From contig NZ_JARVKW010000042.1 in the NCBI RefSeq assembly GCF_029813775.1, forward strand, positions 1 through 56,053: a stretch of 56,053 nucleotides of DNA, given 5' to 3'. A model generated the notes under the pieces. That model was not told the DNA's origin and searched no databases. It worked only from the letters and a program-made list of their open reading frames with translations. Shown here one piece after another: positions 8,309 through 17,739 of this stretch (positions within the stretch are counted from its first letter, which is position 1; every line of letters starts with the position of its first letter). The position numbers were made by a program, and so were the translations under genes. This DNA comes from Streptomyces sp. DH24 (GTDB taxonomy: Bacteria > Actinomycetota > Actinomycetes > Streptomycetales > Streptomycetaceae).

Positions 8309-11300
8309 CGCGGCGGGCTTCCTCGGGGTCGTAGAGGACGGGGCCGGTGACGGTCACGGGAACAATCCGGTCGCCCACGGGGGCGTAGAGCCGCTCTCCG
8401 ATGCGCTCCCGGCCGCCCTTGATCAGGGCGAGGGCGAAGGTCCGGCCGAGCGCCGCACTGCGGTAGCTGGAGGTGACGTGGCCGAGCATCGGGACCGGGG
8501 GGGCGGGCAGCACACCGTCGGCGACCAGATGCGTGCCCTCGGGGAGGAAGGTGCCGGGGTCCTCGGGCAGCAGACCGACCAGGTGCTTGCGGTCGGGGCG
8601 GGCGGCGTCGGCACGGGCGTGGGACCGCTTGCCTATGAAGTCCGGCTTCTTCTTGGACACCACCCAGCTCATGCCGAGGTCCTGCGGCGTCACCGTACCG
8701 TCGGTGTCCTGGCCGACGATCGGATAGCCCTTCTCCGCCCGCAGGACGTGCATCGTCTCCGTGCCGTACGGGGTGATGCCGAAGGGCCGGCCCGCCTCGT
8801 ACAGCGCCTCCCACAGCGCCAACGCCTCCCACGGCGACACGTTGATCTCGTAGGCCAGTTCGCCGGAGAAGCTGATCCGGCACACCCGCGCCTCGATGCC
8901 CGCGACGGTCGTGTCCCGCCACGCCATGAACGGGAAGCTGTCGTTGTCCACCGCCAGCGTCGGCGCGAGCCCGGCCAGCACCTCGCGGGAGCGGGGGCCG
9001 ACCAGAGCCACGGTGGCCCACTGCTCGGTCACCGAGGTGCAGTGCACGCGCAGTTCCGGCCACTCGGTCTGCAGCCACTCCTCCATCCAGTCCAGCACGG
9101 CCGCGGCGTTGCCCGTGGTCGTGGTGACCAGGAAGCGGTCCGGTGCCAGGCGGATGACGGTGCCGTCGTCGAAGACCATCCCGTCCGCACGGCACATCAC
9201 GCCGTAGCGGATCATGCCGACCTTCAGGGTGCTCATCATGTTCGTGTAGAGCCGGTCCAGGAACACACCGGCGTCCGGGCCCTGCACATCGATCTTCCCG
9301 AGCGTGGACGCGTCCATGAACGCCACGCCCTCCCGGGCAGAACTGCACTCGCGCAGGACCGCCGCCTCCATGTCCTCGCCGTCCTGCGGGTAGTACCACG
9401 GCCGCTTCCACTGCCCGACGTTCTCGAACAGCGCACCGTGCTCGACATGCCACTCGTGCAGCGCCGTCACCCGGATCGGATCGAGCAGTGAGCCCCGGTC
9501 ACGGCCGGCCAGCGCGGCGAAAGAGACCGGTGTGTAGGGCGGCCGGAAGGTGGTGGTGCCGAGGTCGGAGATGTCCACGCCGAGCAGTTCGGCGACGACA
9601 CCGCTGGAGAGGACTCCGGAGGTCTTGCCCTGGTCGTTGGCGGTGCCGGCCGTGGTGTAGCGCTTGGTGTGCTCCACCGAGCGCAGACCGGCGCCGGTCG
9701 CGCGGGCCAGGTCGTCGACCGTGACGTCGCGCTGGAGGTCGACGAAGCGGGGCGCCCCGGCCGCGCCAGGGACGAGGAAGACGTGCATGGGCGGCGACTG
9801 CGGCACGGCGGCCAGGTCGGGAAGGCGGGGCGTCACCGAGGTGTAGCCCTCGGCCTCGATCGCGCGAGCGCCGACTGCGGCACCCTGCGCGAGAACCTCG
9901 GCCAGGTCCAGGACGCCGTTCGCGCCGCCCGCGGCCTCGACGGCCTGGTGGCAGGTGTCGGGGACGAAGGAGCCGAGCGAGTCGTCGTAGCGCAGCTTGC
10001 CGCCCGCCTGGCTGAACAGGTGGGCCGCGGGGTTCCATCCCCCGGACACCAGCAGCAGGTCCACGGCGAACTCCCGGCGCGCCGCTGTCTCCCCGTACGG
10101 GGCGACAGTCACCGCGGTGAGGCGTTCGGTGCCTTCCGTGCCGGTGACGGCGTGTCCGGTCAGCACCTCGATGCCGGCTTCCCGGGCGCGGTCCGCCCAC
10201 TGGCCCGGCTCGGACCGCGTGTCGACGACCGCTGTGACCTCCACGCCTGCCGCGACGAGGTCGAGGGCGGCGGCGTAGGCGCTGTCGTTGGTGGTGAGGA
10301 CGACGGCGTGGCGACCGGGCAGGACACCGTGACGGTTGACGTAGGAGCGGGCCGAGGCGGCCAGCATCACACCGGGGCGGTCGTTGTCCGCGAAGGCCAG
10401 CGAGCGCTCGTGGGCGCCGGTGGCGAGCACGACGCGCCGGGCGCGGATGCGCCAGACGCGCTCGCGGGAAACATGACCGGGGGCGTCCGCACCGAGGTGG
10501 TTGGTGCGGCGCTCGACGGCGAGCAGATGATTGTCGTCGTAATAGCCGAAGACGGTGGTTCGGTGCAGCACGCGCACCTCGGGGGCGGCCTCGAGCCCGC
10601 GGCCGACTTCGGCCACCCAGTCGAGCAGTTCACCCGTCCCCAGCAGGCTTCCGCCCAGCTCGGGCTGGTCGTCGGCGAGGATGACGCGGGCACCGCTGCG
10701 GGCGGCGGCGGCCGCCGCCGCGAGTCCGGCCGGTCCGGCGCCGACGACGAGCAGGTCGCAGTGCGCGTGGACTGCGTCGTAGCGGGCGGGGTCCGGGTCG
10801 GTGGCGAGCCTCCCCTGGCCGGGCAGGCTGCTCGCCACCAGGCCGTCGTACAGCTCGACCGTCGTCGCGGGCAGCATCGGCTCGGGGAAGGGTTCCTCGA
10901 TCTGGACGACGGCGTTGGGCTCCTCCACGCCGGCGGAGAAGATTCCGCGCGGTCGGCCGAGCTTGATGCTCGTGCCGGCCTGGATGACGCCGTTGGCGAG
11001 GAGGGCGGAGGCGAGGGTGTCGCCTCGGTAGCCCTGGTACTCGGTGCCGTCGAAGACAAAGGTGAGCGGCTTGTCGCGGTGGATCCGGCCGCGCGTGGGG
11101 TGCCGGAACGGCTGGGCCGTGGCGGAGCCGTCGATGGGTGCAGGGCCCCCGCCGCCCTCGCCCGCACCGTCCTGAAGGGACTGCGCCCCTTCGGCTCCGT
11201 CAGGGCGCTCCGCCCTCTGGACCCCCGCGGGCTCCGAACGGGCCTCGTCCTCAGGCGCCGGACGGGCCGGTTGCGCCGTACGCGGTCCGGAAGCGATCGG

Positions 11301-11585
11301 ACGCGGCTCGACTGTCGCCGGGCGCTCCTCCCCCGCCCGGTACACCGCCAGGATCTCGTTCGTCGCCGTGTTGCGCACCGCGTTGAACCAGCGGCGGCAG
11401 CCCGCCGCGTGGCTCCAGCGTTCGGCGAACGGGCCCTTTGGGTTGTCGCGGAAGAAAAGGTAGCGTGCCCATTCCTCGTCGGTCAGGACCGCGGGGTCCT
11501 CGGGGTAGGGCACGTGTGCCTGGCCACCGTAGTGGAACTCGGCCTCGTCACGGGGCCCGCACCAGGGGCATGGGATGAGAAGCAT
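8301..11585 (-). CDS. soxA: Fused sarcosine oxidase delta-alpha subunit (SoxD-SoxA)
   Basis: One uninterrupted 1094-residue frame joins two subunits that are normally separate. Residues 1-87 are SoxD: IPCPWCGPRDEAEFHYGG with the zinc cysteines C6 and C9, and CRRWFNAVRNTATNEILAVYR. Residues 88-155 form a Pro/Glu/Gly-rich linker. From about 156, SoxA begins (QPFRHPTRGRIHRDKPLTF). It has a ferredoxin-like domain (GDTLASALLANG), a Rossmann fold (LLVVGAGPAGLAAAAAAARSG) and a C-terminal GcvT/THF-binding domain. There is no ATG, GTG or TTG near the natural SoxA start; the equivalent codon is ACG. The linker DNA matches a dispersed Streptomyces intergenic repeat, so the fusion seems to have arisen by read-through of an intergenic element. 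SoxA carries NAD and the non-covalent FAD and hands methylene to THF. Confidence 0.9.
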   Translation of the reverse strand: MLLIPCPWCGPRDEAEFHYGGQAHVPYPEDPAVLTDEEWARYLFFRDNPKGPFAERWSHAAGCRRWFNAVRNTATNEILAVYRAGEERPATVEPRPIASGPRTAQPARPAPEDEARSEPAGVQRAERPDGAEGAQSLQDGAGEGGGGPAPIDGSATAQPFRHPTRGRIHRDKPLTFVFDGTEYQGYRGDTLASALLANGVIQAGTSIKLGRPRGIFSAGVEEPNAVVQIEEPFPEPMLPATTVELYDGLVASSLPGQGRLATDPDPARYDAVHAHCDLLVVGAGPAGLAAAAAAARSGARVILADDQPELGGSLLGTGELLDWVAEVGRGLEAAPEVRVLHRTTVFGYYDDNHLLAVERRTNHLGADAPGHVSRERVWRIRARRVVLATGAHERSLAFADNDRPGVMLAASARSYVNRHGVLPGRHAVVLTTNDSAYAAALDLVAAGVEVTAVVDTRSEPGQWADRAREAGIEVLTGHAVTGTEGTERLTAVTVAPYGETAARREFAVDLLLVSGGWNPAAHLFSQAGGKLRYDDSLGSFVPDTCHQAVEAAGGANGVLDLAEVLAQGAAVGARAIEAEGYTSVTPRLPDLAAVPQSPPMHVFLVPGAAGAPRFVDLQRDVTVDDLARATGAGLRSVEHTKRYTTAGTANDQGKTSGVLSSGVVAELLGVDISDLGTTTFRPPYTPVSFAALAGRDRGSLLDPIRVTALHEWHVEHGALFENVGQWKRPWYYPQDGEDMEAAVLRECSSAREGVAFMDASTLGKIDVQGPDAGVFLDRLYTNMMSTLKVGMIRYGVMCRADGMVFDDGTVIRLAPDRFLVTTTTGNAAAVLDWMEEWLQTEWPELRVHCTSVTEQWATVALVGPRSREVLAGLAPTLAVDNDSFPFMAWRDTTVAGIEARVCRISFSGELAYEINVSPWEALALWEALYEAGRPFGITPYGTETMHVLRAEKGYPIVGQDTDGTVTPQDLGMSWVVSKKKPDFIGKRSHARADAARPDRKHLVGLLPEDPGTFLPEGTHLVADGVLPAPPVPMLGHVTSSYRSAALGRTFALALIKGGRERIGERLYAPVGDRIVPVTVTGPVLYDPEEARRDG
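11140..11270. repeat. Streptomyces-type intergenic repeat inside the soxD-soxA linker
   Basis: On the minus strand the DNA reads GGCCCGTCCGGCGCCTGAGG (from 11268), then ACGAGGCCCGTTC, then a GGGGGTC...GGCGGAGC block. From general knowledge this resembles the common Streptomyces intergenic element containing CGTCCGGCGC-TGAGGACGAGG. Here it is translated as PEDEARSEPAGVQRAERPDG and following residues. I could not search genomes, so the repeat identity rests on recall. Confidence 0.65.
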
Positions 11586-11597
11586 GGGTTCGGCTCC

Positions 11598-12830
11598 CTA
11601 GTGGGCTACCGCGGCCGCGCCGTGCTCGTCGACGAGCGCGCCGGTGGTGAAACGGTCGAGCGAGAAGGGGGCGTTGAGGTGGTGGGGGGTGTCATGGGCG
11701 ATGGTGTGGGCGTAGACCCAGCCGACGCCGGGGGTGGCCTTGAAGCCTCCGGTGCCCCAGCCGCAGTTGAGGTAGAGGTTGTCGACGGGGCTGAGCCCGA
11801 CGATCGGTGAGGCGTCGGGGCTGACGTCGACGATGCCGCCCCAGGTGCGCAGCACGTGGGCGCGGGCGAAGACGGGGAAGAGTTCCAGGGCGGCCGACAT
11901 CTGCTCTTCGATGATGTGGAAGGCGCCGCGCTGGGTGTAGGCGTTGTACGCGTCGATGCCCGCGCCCATCACCAGCTCGCCCTTGTGTGCCTGACTGACG
12001 TACACGTGGACCGCGTTGGACATGACGACGGTCGGATGCACCGGCTCGAGGAGCTCGGAGACCAGCGCCTGCAGCGGGTGGCTCTGGATGGGCAGTTCGA
12101 TGCCGGCCATGGCGGCGAGCACCGAGGTGTGGCCGGCCGAGCAGAGCGCGACCTTCCCCGCCGCGATCGGGCCGAGCGTGGTCTGCACACCGACGACGCG
12201 GCCGTCGACGACGTCGATGCCGGTGACTTCGCAGTTCTGGATGATGTCGATCCCGGCCGCGTCGGCGGAGCGGGCGAAGCCCCAGGCGACGTAGTCGTGC
12301 TTGGCGATGCCGGCGCGCGGCTGGTAGGTCGCGCCCAGCACCGGATAGCGCACTTCCTGCGAGATGTTGACGATCGGGCAGACCTCTTTGACCTGCTCGG
12401 CGTCGAGCCATTCGGCGTCCACGCCGTTGAGCCGGTTCGCCTCGACGCGGCGGACGCTGTCGCGCACGTCCTGGAGGCTGTGCGCGAGGTTCAGCACGCC
12501 ACGCTGCGAGAACAGGATGGGGTAGTCGAGCTCCTCGTCCAGCCCCTCCCACAGCTTGAGCGCGTGCTCGTAGATGCCGGCGCTCTCGTCCCACAGGTAG
12601 TTGGAGCGGATGATGGTGGTGTTGCGGGCCATGTTGCCGCCCGCGAGCCAGCCTTTCTCCAGGACGGCGACGTTGGTGATGCCGTGGTTCTTCGCCAGGT
12701 AGTGGGCGGTGGCCAGGCCGTGGCCGCCGCCGCCGACGATCACCACGTCGTACGACCGCTTGGGTTCGGGCGTGCGCCACAACCAGTCGGGGTGGTCCGG
12801 GAGGTCGGCGCCGGGCGTTCGGGGACTCAT
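11598..12830 (-). CDS. soxB: Sarcosine oxidase beta subunit
   Basis: The 410-residue FAD-dependent amine oxidase (DAO family) starts at the ATG at 12830, which overlaps the glyA stop (12827) by 4 nt. The N-terminal dinucleotide motif is DVVIVGGGGHGLATAHYLAK. The following block, GWLAGGNMARNTTIIRSNYLW, and AGIAKHDYVAWG, which holds the His expected to carry covalent FMN, are typical of SoxB. SoxB holds the sarcosine-oxidising flavin; electrons go to O2 through FMN, giving H2O2. It lies 12 bp upstream of the soxDA fusion. Confidence 0.95.
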   Translation of the reverse strand: MSPRTPGADLPDHPDWLWRTPEPKRSYDVVIVGGGGHGLATAHYLAKNHGITNVAVLEKGWLAGGNMARNTTIIRSNYLWDESAGIYEHALKLWEGLDEELDYPILFSQRGVLNLAHSLQDVRDSVRRVEANRLNGVDAEWLDAEQVKEVCPIVNISQEVRYPVLGATYQPRAGIAKHDYVAWGFARSADAAGIDIIQNCEVTGIDVVDGRVVGVQTTLGPIAAGKVALCSAGHTSVLAAMAGIELPIQSHPLQALVSELLEPVHPTVVMSNAVHVYVSQAHKGELVMGAGIDAYNAYTQRGAFHIIEEQMSAALELFPVFARAHVLRTWGGIVDVSPDASPIVGLSPVDNLYLNCGWGTGGFKATPGVGWVYAHTIAHDTPHHLNAPFSLDRFTTGALVDEHGAAAVAH

Positions 12831-14116
12831 CGTGCGTCTCCGGCTTCTGCTTCGGAAAGGTGCGGATAGAGCGGGTGCTTGGCGGCGAGGGCCTCGGTGC
12901 GGCCGCGCAGGTCCTCGATGTCGGGGTTGGGCTGGAGCGCCAGGGCGATCACGTCGGCGACCTCGGCGAAGTCCTCGTCGGTGAAGCCTCGGGTGGCCAG
13001 TGCGGGGGTGCCGATGCGCAGTCCCGAGGTCACCATGGGCGGCCGCGGGTCGAAGGGGACCGCGTTGCGGTTGACGGTGATGCCGATCCGGTGGAGAAGG
13101 TCCTCGGCCTGCTTGCCGTCCAGTTCGGAATCGCGCAGGTCGACCAGGACCAGGTGCACGTCCGTGCCACCGGTGAGGACCTTCACTCCGGCCGCCGCCG
13201 CGTCCGGCCGCGTGAGCCGCTCGGCGAGAATTCGGGAGCCGGCGAGGGTACGGGCCTGGCGGTCGGCGAACTCGGGTGACGCGGCCACCTTGAATGCCAC
13301 CGCCTTGGCGGCGATGACATGCTCCAGCGGTCCGCCCTGCATACCGGGGAACACCGCCGAGTTGATCTTCTTCGCGAGGTCGGCGTCGTTGGTCAGGATG
13401 ACTCCGCCGCGCGGACCGCCGAGCGTCTTGTGGGTCGTCGTCGTGGTGACGTGCGCGTGCGGCACGGGGTTGTGGTGCAGCCCGGCGGCGACCAGACCCG
13501 CGAAGTGCGCCATGTCGACCATCAGCAGGGCGCCCACCTCGTCGGCGATCCGTCGGAAGGCCGCGAAGTCCAGTTGCCGTGGGTACGCCGACCAGCCCGC
13601 GATGATCATCTTGGGGCGGTGTTCCTTGGCGAGGCGTTCCACCTCGTCCATGTCGACGAGGTTGTCCGCCTCGGACACGTGATACGGCACGATGTTGAGC
13701 ATCTTGCCGCTGTAGTTGATGCGCATGCCGTGGGTGAGGTGCCCGCCGTGCGCGAGGTCCAGGCCGAGGACGGTGTCGCCGGGCTGGAGCAGCGCGAAGA
13801 AGACGGCGGTGTTCGCCTGGGCGCCCGAGTGCGGCTGGACATTGGCGAACCCGGCGCCGAAGAGGGACTTGATCCGCTCGATGGCCAGCCGCTCGGTGAC
13901 ATCGACGTGTTCGCAACCGCCGTAGTAACGGCGGCCGGGGTAACCCTCGGCGTACTTGTTGGTCGCGACCGATCCCTGAGCCTCCATCACGGCGGTGGGG
14001 GCGAAGTTCTCGGAGGCGATCATTTCGAGGGTGGACTGCTGGCGGTGCAGTTCGGCGCGGAGCGCGGCGTGGACCTCGGGGTCCAGCTCCGCCAGGGGGG
14101 TGTTCAGCGCGTTCAT
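12827..14116 (-). CDS. glyA: Serine hydroxymethyltransferase
   Basis: GlyA (429 residues) interconverts glycine plus 5,10-methylene-THF with serine plus THF. In this operon it would combine the glycine from sarcosine with the C1 unit from the methyl groups. The PLP lysine is in TTTTHKTLGGPRGG. Other family blocks are MIASENFAPTAVMEAQGS, NKYAEGYPGRRYYGGCE and HSGAQANTAVFFALL. The ATG at 14116 overlaps the folD stop in an ATGA, so the long open frame upstream of it is not used. It is probably an extra, pathway-specific copy beside a housekeeping glyA. Confidence 0.96.
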   Translation of the reverse strand: MNALNTPLAELDPEVHAALRAELHRQQSTLEMIASENFAPTAVMEAQGSVATNKYAEGYPGRRYYGGCEHVDVTERLAIERIKSLFGAGFANVQPHSGAQANTAVFFALLQPGDTVLGLDLAHGGHLTHGMRINYSGKMLNIVPYHVSEADNLVDMDEVERLAKEHRPKMIIAGWSAYPRQLDFAAFRRIADEVGALLMVDMAHFAGLVAAGLHHNPVPHAHVTTTTTHKTLGGPRGGVILTNDADLAKKINSAVFPGMQGGPLEHVIAAKAVAFKVAASPEFADRQARTLAGSRILAERLTRPDAAAAGVKVLTGGTDVHLVLVDLRDSELDGKQAEDLLHRIGITVNRNAVPFDPRPPMVTSGLRIGTPALATRGFTDEDFAEVADVIALALQPNPDIEDLRGRTEALAAKHPLYPHLSEAEAGDAR

Positions 14117-14970
14117 ACGGTGTTCGCGTTCCTCTCGGCGGCCTCGACGACATTGGCGAGCAGCATGGCTCGGGTCATGGGGCCCACACCTCCGGGCATC
14201 GGCGCGAGCCACCCGGCGACCGAGGCCGCGTCCGGGTGCACATCGCCGACCAGTCCCCGATCGGTGCGGGTGATGCCGACGTCCAGGACCGCCGCGCCGG
14301 GGCGCAGCATGTCCTTGGTGATCAGCTCGGGCGAGCCTGCGGCGGCGATGACGATGTCCGCCTCGCGCAGGTGCCAGGACAGGCCCTTGGTGCCGGTGTG
14401 GCACAGGGTGACGGTGGCGTTCTCGGATTTGCGGGTGAGCAGCAGTCCGATGGGACGGCCGACCGTGATGCCCCGTCCGACCACGCACACCCGCGCTCCC
14501 GCTAGCGGCACGTCGTGGCGGCGGAGCAGTTCGACGATGCCGCGCGGTGTGCAGGGCAGCGGGGCCTCGACGCCGAGGGCGAGCCGGCCGAGGTTGACGG
14601 GGTGCAGGCCGTCGGCGTCCTTGGCCGGGTCCATGCGTTCCAGGACAGCGTTCGCGTCCAGGTGGCGCGGGAGCGGCAGTTGGACGATGTAGCCGGTGCA
14701 GGCCGGGTCGGCGTTGAGCTCGTCGATGACCTCCTCGACCTGCTGCTGGGTGGCGTCGGCGGGCAGTTCCCGGCGCAGGGAGGCGATGCCCACCTGCGCG
14801 CAGTCCCGGTGCTTTCCGGAGACGTAGGCGTGGCTGCCCGGGTCGTCACCGACCAGGACGGTGCCGAGGCCGGGCGGCCGGCCGAGGGTGGCGGTCAGCT
14901 TGGCCACGCGTTCGGCCAGTTCGCGGCGGACGGCGGCGGCGGTCGCCTTGCCGTCGAGCAGCTGTGCGTT
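14113..14970 (-). CDS. folD: Bifunctional methylene-THF dehydrogenase/methenyl-THF cyclohydrolase
   Basis: FolD (285 residues) converts 5,10-methylene-THF to 10-formyl-THF, linking DMGO/SoxA output to PurU. Family motifs are YVSGKHRDCAQVGI (catalytic Tyr and Lys), GYIVQLPLPRH, KDADGLHP, VVGRGITVGRPIGLLL and PMPGGVGPMTRAML. I chose the GTG at 14970 (VNAQLLDGK) because GGAG lies 8 bp upstream and the length fits the family (about 285). A start at 15018 would overlap the dmgO stop and add 16 unrelated residues. Confidence 0.95.
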   Translation of the reverse strand, partial: NAQLLDGKATAAAVRRELAERVAKLTATLGRPPGLGTVLVGDDPGSHAYVSGKHRDCAQVGIASLRRELPADATQQQVEEVIDELNADPACTGYIVQLPLPRHLDANAVLERMDPAKDADGLHPVNLGRLALGVEAPLPCTPRGIVELLRRHDVPLAGARVCVVGRGITVGRPIGLLLTRKSENATVTLCHTGTKGLSWHLREADIVIAAAGSPELITKDMLRPGAAVLDVGITRTDRGLVGDVHPDAASVAGWLAPMPGGVGPMTRAMLLANVVEAAERNANTV

Positions 14971-15010
14971 CACCGGCAGTGCTCCTTTTCCTTCATGTCG
15001 GCGCTGTGCG

Positions 15011-17449
15011 TCAGCCACGGAGGCGGGACATGGTCGGGTCGAACAGGGGCTCCTCGGCGACGACCGCCTCGACGCGCCGGTCGAAGTAGCCGATCTGCAG
15101 GGTGCGGCCGGTGGTGGCGAGCTCCGCCGGGAGCCAGGCGTAGGCGATGCCCTTGCCGATCGTGTAGCCGAAGGCGGCGCTGGTGACGTAGCCGACGGGG
15201 CGGTCGCCGTCGTACACCGGCTCCTTGCCCATCACGACGGCCTGCGGGTCGTCGACGGTGAGGCAGGTCAGCCTGCGTCGCACGTCGGCCTTGCGCTGTT
15301 CCAGCGCGGCCTTGCCGATGAAGTCGCCCTTGTCGAGCCTGACGGCGAACCCGACACCGGCCTCGTAGGGGTCGTGCTCGTAGGTCATGTCGGTGCCGAA
15401 GGAGCGGTAACCCTTCTCCAGGCGGAGGCTGTTGAAGGCGCCGCGGCCCGCCACGATGCCGCCCAGCGGCCGGGCCGCCTCCCACAGGGTGTCCCACAGC
15501 TTCTGTCCCTGGTCGGCGGTGGTGTAGAGCTCCCAGCCGAGTTCGCCGACGTACGACAGTCGCATCGCGGTGACGGGCACGGAGCCTATGTACGCCTGCT
15601 TGGCCCGGAAGTACTTCAGGCCGTCGCGCGAGAAGTCCGCGTCCGTGAGCGGCTGGAGCACCTCGCGGGCGAGCGGTCCCCACAGGCCGATGCAACAGGT
15701 GCCGGCGGTGGTGTCGCGGACCTGGACGGTGCCGTCGGCGGGCAGGTGGCGGGTGAACCAGTCGAGGTCCAGGTTGCCGTTGGCTCCGATCTGGAAGCGG
15801 TCGGGGGCGAGCCGGGCGACGGTGATGTCGCTGCGGATGCCGCCGTCATGGTCGAGCAGGAGGGTGTAGGTGACAGAGCCGACGGACTTGTCGATCTTGC
15901 CGGTGCACAGCCGCTCCAGGAAGGCGGCGGAGCCGGGCCCGCTCACCTCGAGCCGCTTGAGGGCCGTCATGTCGTACATCGCGACGGTCTCCCGGGTGAC
16001 CTGCGCCTCGGCGCCGACGATGGGCGACCAGAAGCGCGCCGCCCAGTCGTTGGGGGTCACGATGGAGCGGCCTTCGACCAGGCCCGCGTTGGCCTCGTAC
16101 CACTGGGGGCGCTCCCAGCCGTTCGCATCCAGGAAGAAGGCGCCGAGTTCCTGCTGGCGGGCGTAGAAGGGGCTGGTGCGCAGGGGCCGCAGGTCCTCCG
16201 GCGGCTGGAGCGGGTGGAGGATGTCGTAGACCTCGGCGAAGTTCCGGCAGTCGCGGGCCAGCACGTACTCCGGGGCCAACTGGTGCGGCTCGAAGCGGTT
16301 CACGTCGCACTCGTGCAGGTCGAAGGACGAGCAGTGGCCGTCGACCAGCCATTCGGCCATGGCCCGGCCCACGCCGGCGGAGTGGGTGACCCACACGGCC
16401 TCCGCGACCCAGAAGCCCTTGACGTCCGGGGACTCGCCGAGGAGGGGCAGGCCGTCGGTGGTGAACGAGAACAGGCCGTTGATGCCTTCCTCGACCTTGG
16501 CCTCGCGGGTGGCGGGGATCAGTGACTGGGTCTCGGTCCAGGCCTCCTCGAAGTCCTCCTCGGTGAACTTCAGCACCGACGGCATCTCGTCGGCGTCGTC
16601 CACGGACAGGATCTCGTCGGCGGTGATCGGCATGGGGCGGTGACCGTAGTAGCCGATGCCCAGGCCGTCGAAGCGGTCGCGGTAGTAGAGGTCGGCGTCC
16701 TGGTGCCGCAGGATCGGGCGCACCGCCTCCTCGGTCTGGCCGGCCAGCGCCGGGACGGGGCCGGTCCAGGCGAGCTGGTGGGCGAGCGGTGTGAGAGGCA
16801 GGTTCATACCGGCCATGCGGGCGATCTTCGGGCCCCAGATGCCGGCGCAGCACACGACGATGTCGGCGGGGATCTCGCCCTGGTCGGTGAGGACGCCGGT
16901 CACCCGGCCCTCGGTGTGCTGGACGTCCAGGACCTCGTGACGGGCGAGGAAGCGCACGCCGCGTTCGGTGGCCCGGCGGATCTGCGCCTCGACGGCGAGG
17001 ACGGCCTTCGCGAGGCCGTCGGTCGGAACCAGCAGACCGCCGAGGACCTTGTCCGGGTTCACGAGCGGGTGCTGTTCGACGCACTCCTCGGGGCCGATCA
17101 GCCGGGCCTCGATGCCCCATGAGGTGAGCCACCCGTGGCGCCGCTGGAGCTCCGCGACGCGCTCAGGGCTGGTCGCCACCTCCAGGCCGCCGACCTGGAG
17201 GAAACAGGGCTTGCCGTCGACCTCGAGCGAGCAGAACTTCTCGACGGTGTAGCGGGCCATTTCCGTCATGGTCTTGGACGAGTTGGTCTGGAAGACCAGG
17301 CCCGGGGCGTGCGATGTCGAGCCCCCCGTGGCAGGGAGCGGGCCCTGGTCGACCACCGTCACTTCGGTCCAGCCTCGCTCGGAGATCTCGTCGGCGAGCG
17401 CCGCTCCCACGACGCCCGCTCCGATGATGACCACCCGGGGTCCCGCCAT
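15011..17449 (-). CDS. dmg: Dimethylglycine oxidase, FAD-dependent, with GcvT domain
   Basis: The 812-residue protein combines an N-terminal DAO-type flavin domain with a C-terminal GcvT-like THF domain. The flavin domain has RVVIIGAGVVGAALADEISERG and GGSTSHAPGLVFQTNSSKTM, the latter with the His at 47 in the covalent-FAD position of the family. The GcvT domain starts near residue 430 (KRLEVSGPGSAAFLERLCTG, MRLSYVGELGWELY, KGDFIGKAALEQR). Length and motifs match Arthrobacter dimethylglycine oxidase, which oxidises dimethylglycine to sarcosine and traps formaldehyde as methylene-THF. Sarcosine dehydrogenase is the main alternative, but the sox genes downstream make it less likely. It is the first gene of the operon through soxG2. 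Confidence 0.9.
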   Translation of the reverse strand: MAGPRVVIIGAGVVGAALADEISERGWTEVTVVDQGPLPATGGSTSHAPGLVFQTNSSKTMTEMARYTVEKFCSLEVDGKPCFLQVGGLEVATSPERVAELQRRHGWLTSWGIEARLIGPEECVEQHPLVNPDKVLGGLLVPTDGLAKAVLAVEAQIRRATERGVRFLARHEVLDVQHTEGRVTGVLTDQGEIPADIVVCCAGIWGPKIARMAGMNLPLTPLAHQLAWTGPVPALAGQTEEAVRPILRHQDADLYYRDRFDGLGIGYYGHRPMPITADEILSVDDADEMPSVLKFTEEDFEEAWTETQSLIPATREAKVEEGINGLFSFTTDGLPLLGESPDVKGFWVAEAVWVTHSAGVGRAMAEWLVDGHCSSFDLHECDVNRFEPHQLAPEYVLARDCRNFAEVYDILHPLQPPEDLRPLRTSPFYARQQELGAFFLDANGWERPQWYEANAGLVEGRSIVTPNDWAARFWSPIVGAEAQVTRETVAMYDMTALKRLEVSGPGSAAFLERLCTGKIDKSVGSVTYTLLLDHDGGIRSDITVARLAPDRFQIGANGNLDLDWFTRHLPADGTVQVRDTTAGTCCIGLWGPLAREVLQPLTDADFSRDGLKYFRAKQAYIGSVPVTAMRLSYVGELGWELYTTADQGQKLWDTLWEAARPLGGIVAGRGAFNSLRLEKGYRSFGTDMTYEHDPYEAGVGFAVRLDKGDFIGKAALEQRKADVRRRLTCLTVDDPQAVVMGKEPVYDGDRPVGYVTSAAFGYTIGKGIAYAWLPAELATTGRTLQIGYFDRRVEAVVAEEPLFDPTMSRLRG

Positions 17450-17479
17450 CGCCGCACCTCCGACGTTGAAAACGTTTTA

Positions 17480-17515
17480 GTTGCTTGTTACGCAACACAG
17501 TTCAGGTTGCGCAAC
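17480..17515. promoter_or_regulatory. Tandem IclR-type operator of the dmg-folD-glyA-sox operon
   Basis: GTTGCTTGTTACGCAAC (17480-17496) is a near-perfect copy of GTTGC-N7-GCAAC, and AGTTCAGGTTGCGCAAC (17499-17515) follows at 19-bp pitch. The element is 30 bp upstream of the dmg start. Confidence 0.8.
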
Positions 17516-17582
17516 TCAATGTGCCCCCCGAGGGGGTGAGTGTCAAGAGGTCCGTGACGTCGGGAAACAGGCCGGAACACAA

Positions 17583-17622
17583 CAGGGCCCGGCAGGCCGT
17601 CGAGGAGGCCTGCCGGGCCCTG
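17583..17622 (-). terminator. Hairpin downstream of the MTHFR gene
   Basis: A perfect 16-bp stem: CAGGGCCCGGCAGGCC (17583-17598) pairs with 17607-17622, with an 8-nt loop. It lies 118 bp beyond the stop of the methylenetetrahydrofolate reductase gene and upstream of the dmg promoter. Confidence 0.75.
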
Positions 17623-17739
17623 CAGACGGCCGCCCGATCATCCGGCGCGAGACAGTACGGGCCGCCGTCCGGTGGCCCGGTTCCGCTGCTCGCACCGTTC
17701 GGCGCGGCCGTGTCGCACACGGCTTCGACGTCGGAAGGC

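Noticed and set aside
9669..11810. Long plus-strand open frame of 713 codons opposite soxDA
   Set aside because: It is a high-GC antisense shadow: the minus-strand frame has clear SoxD/SoxA motifs, while this one has none and lacks a ribosome binding site.
14971..15018. Upstream GTG start for folD at 15018
   Set aside because: It overlaps the dmg stop, adds residues unlike FolD, and the GTG at 14970 has a good ribosome binding site.
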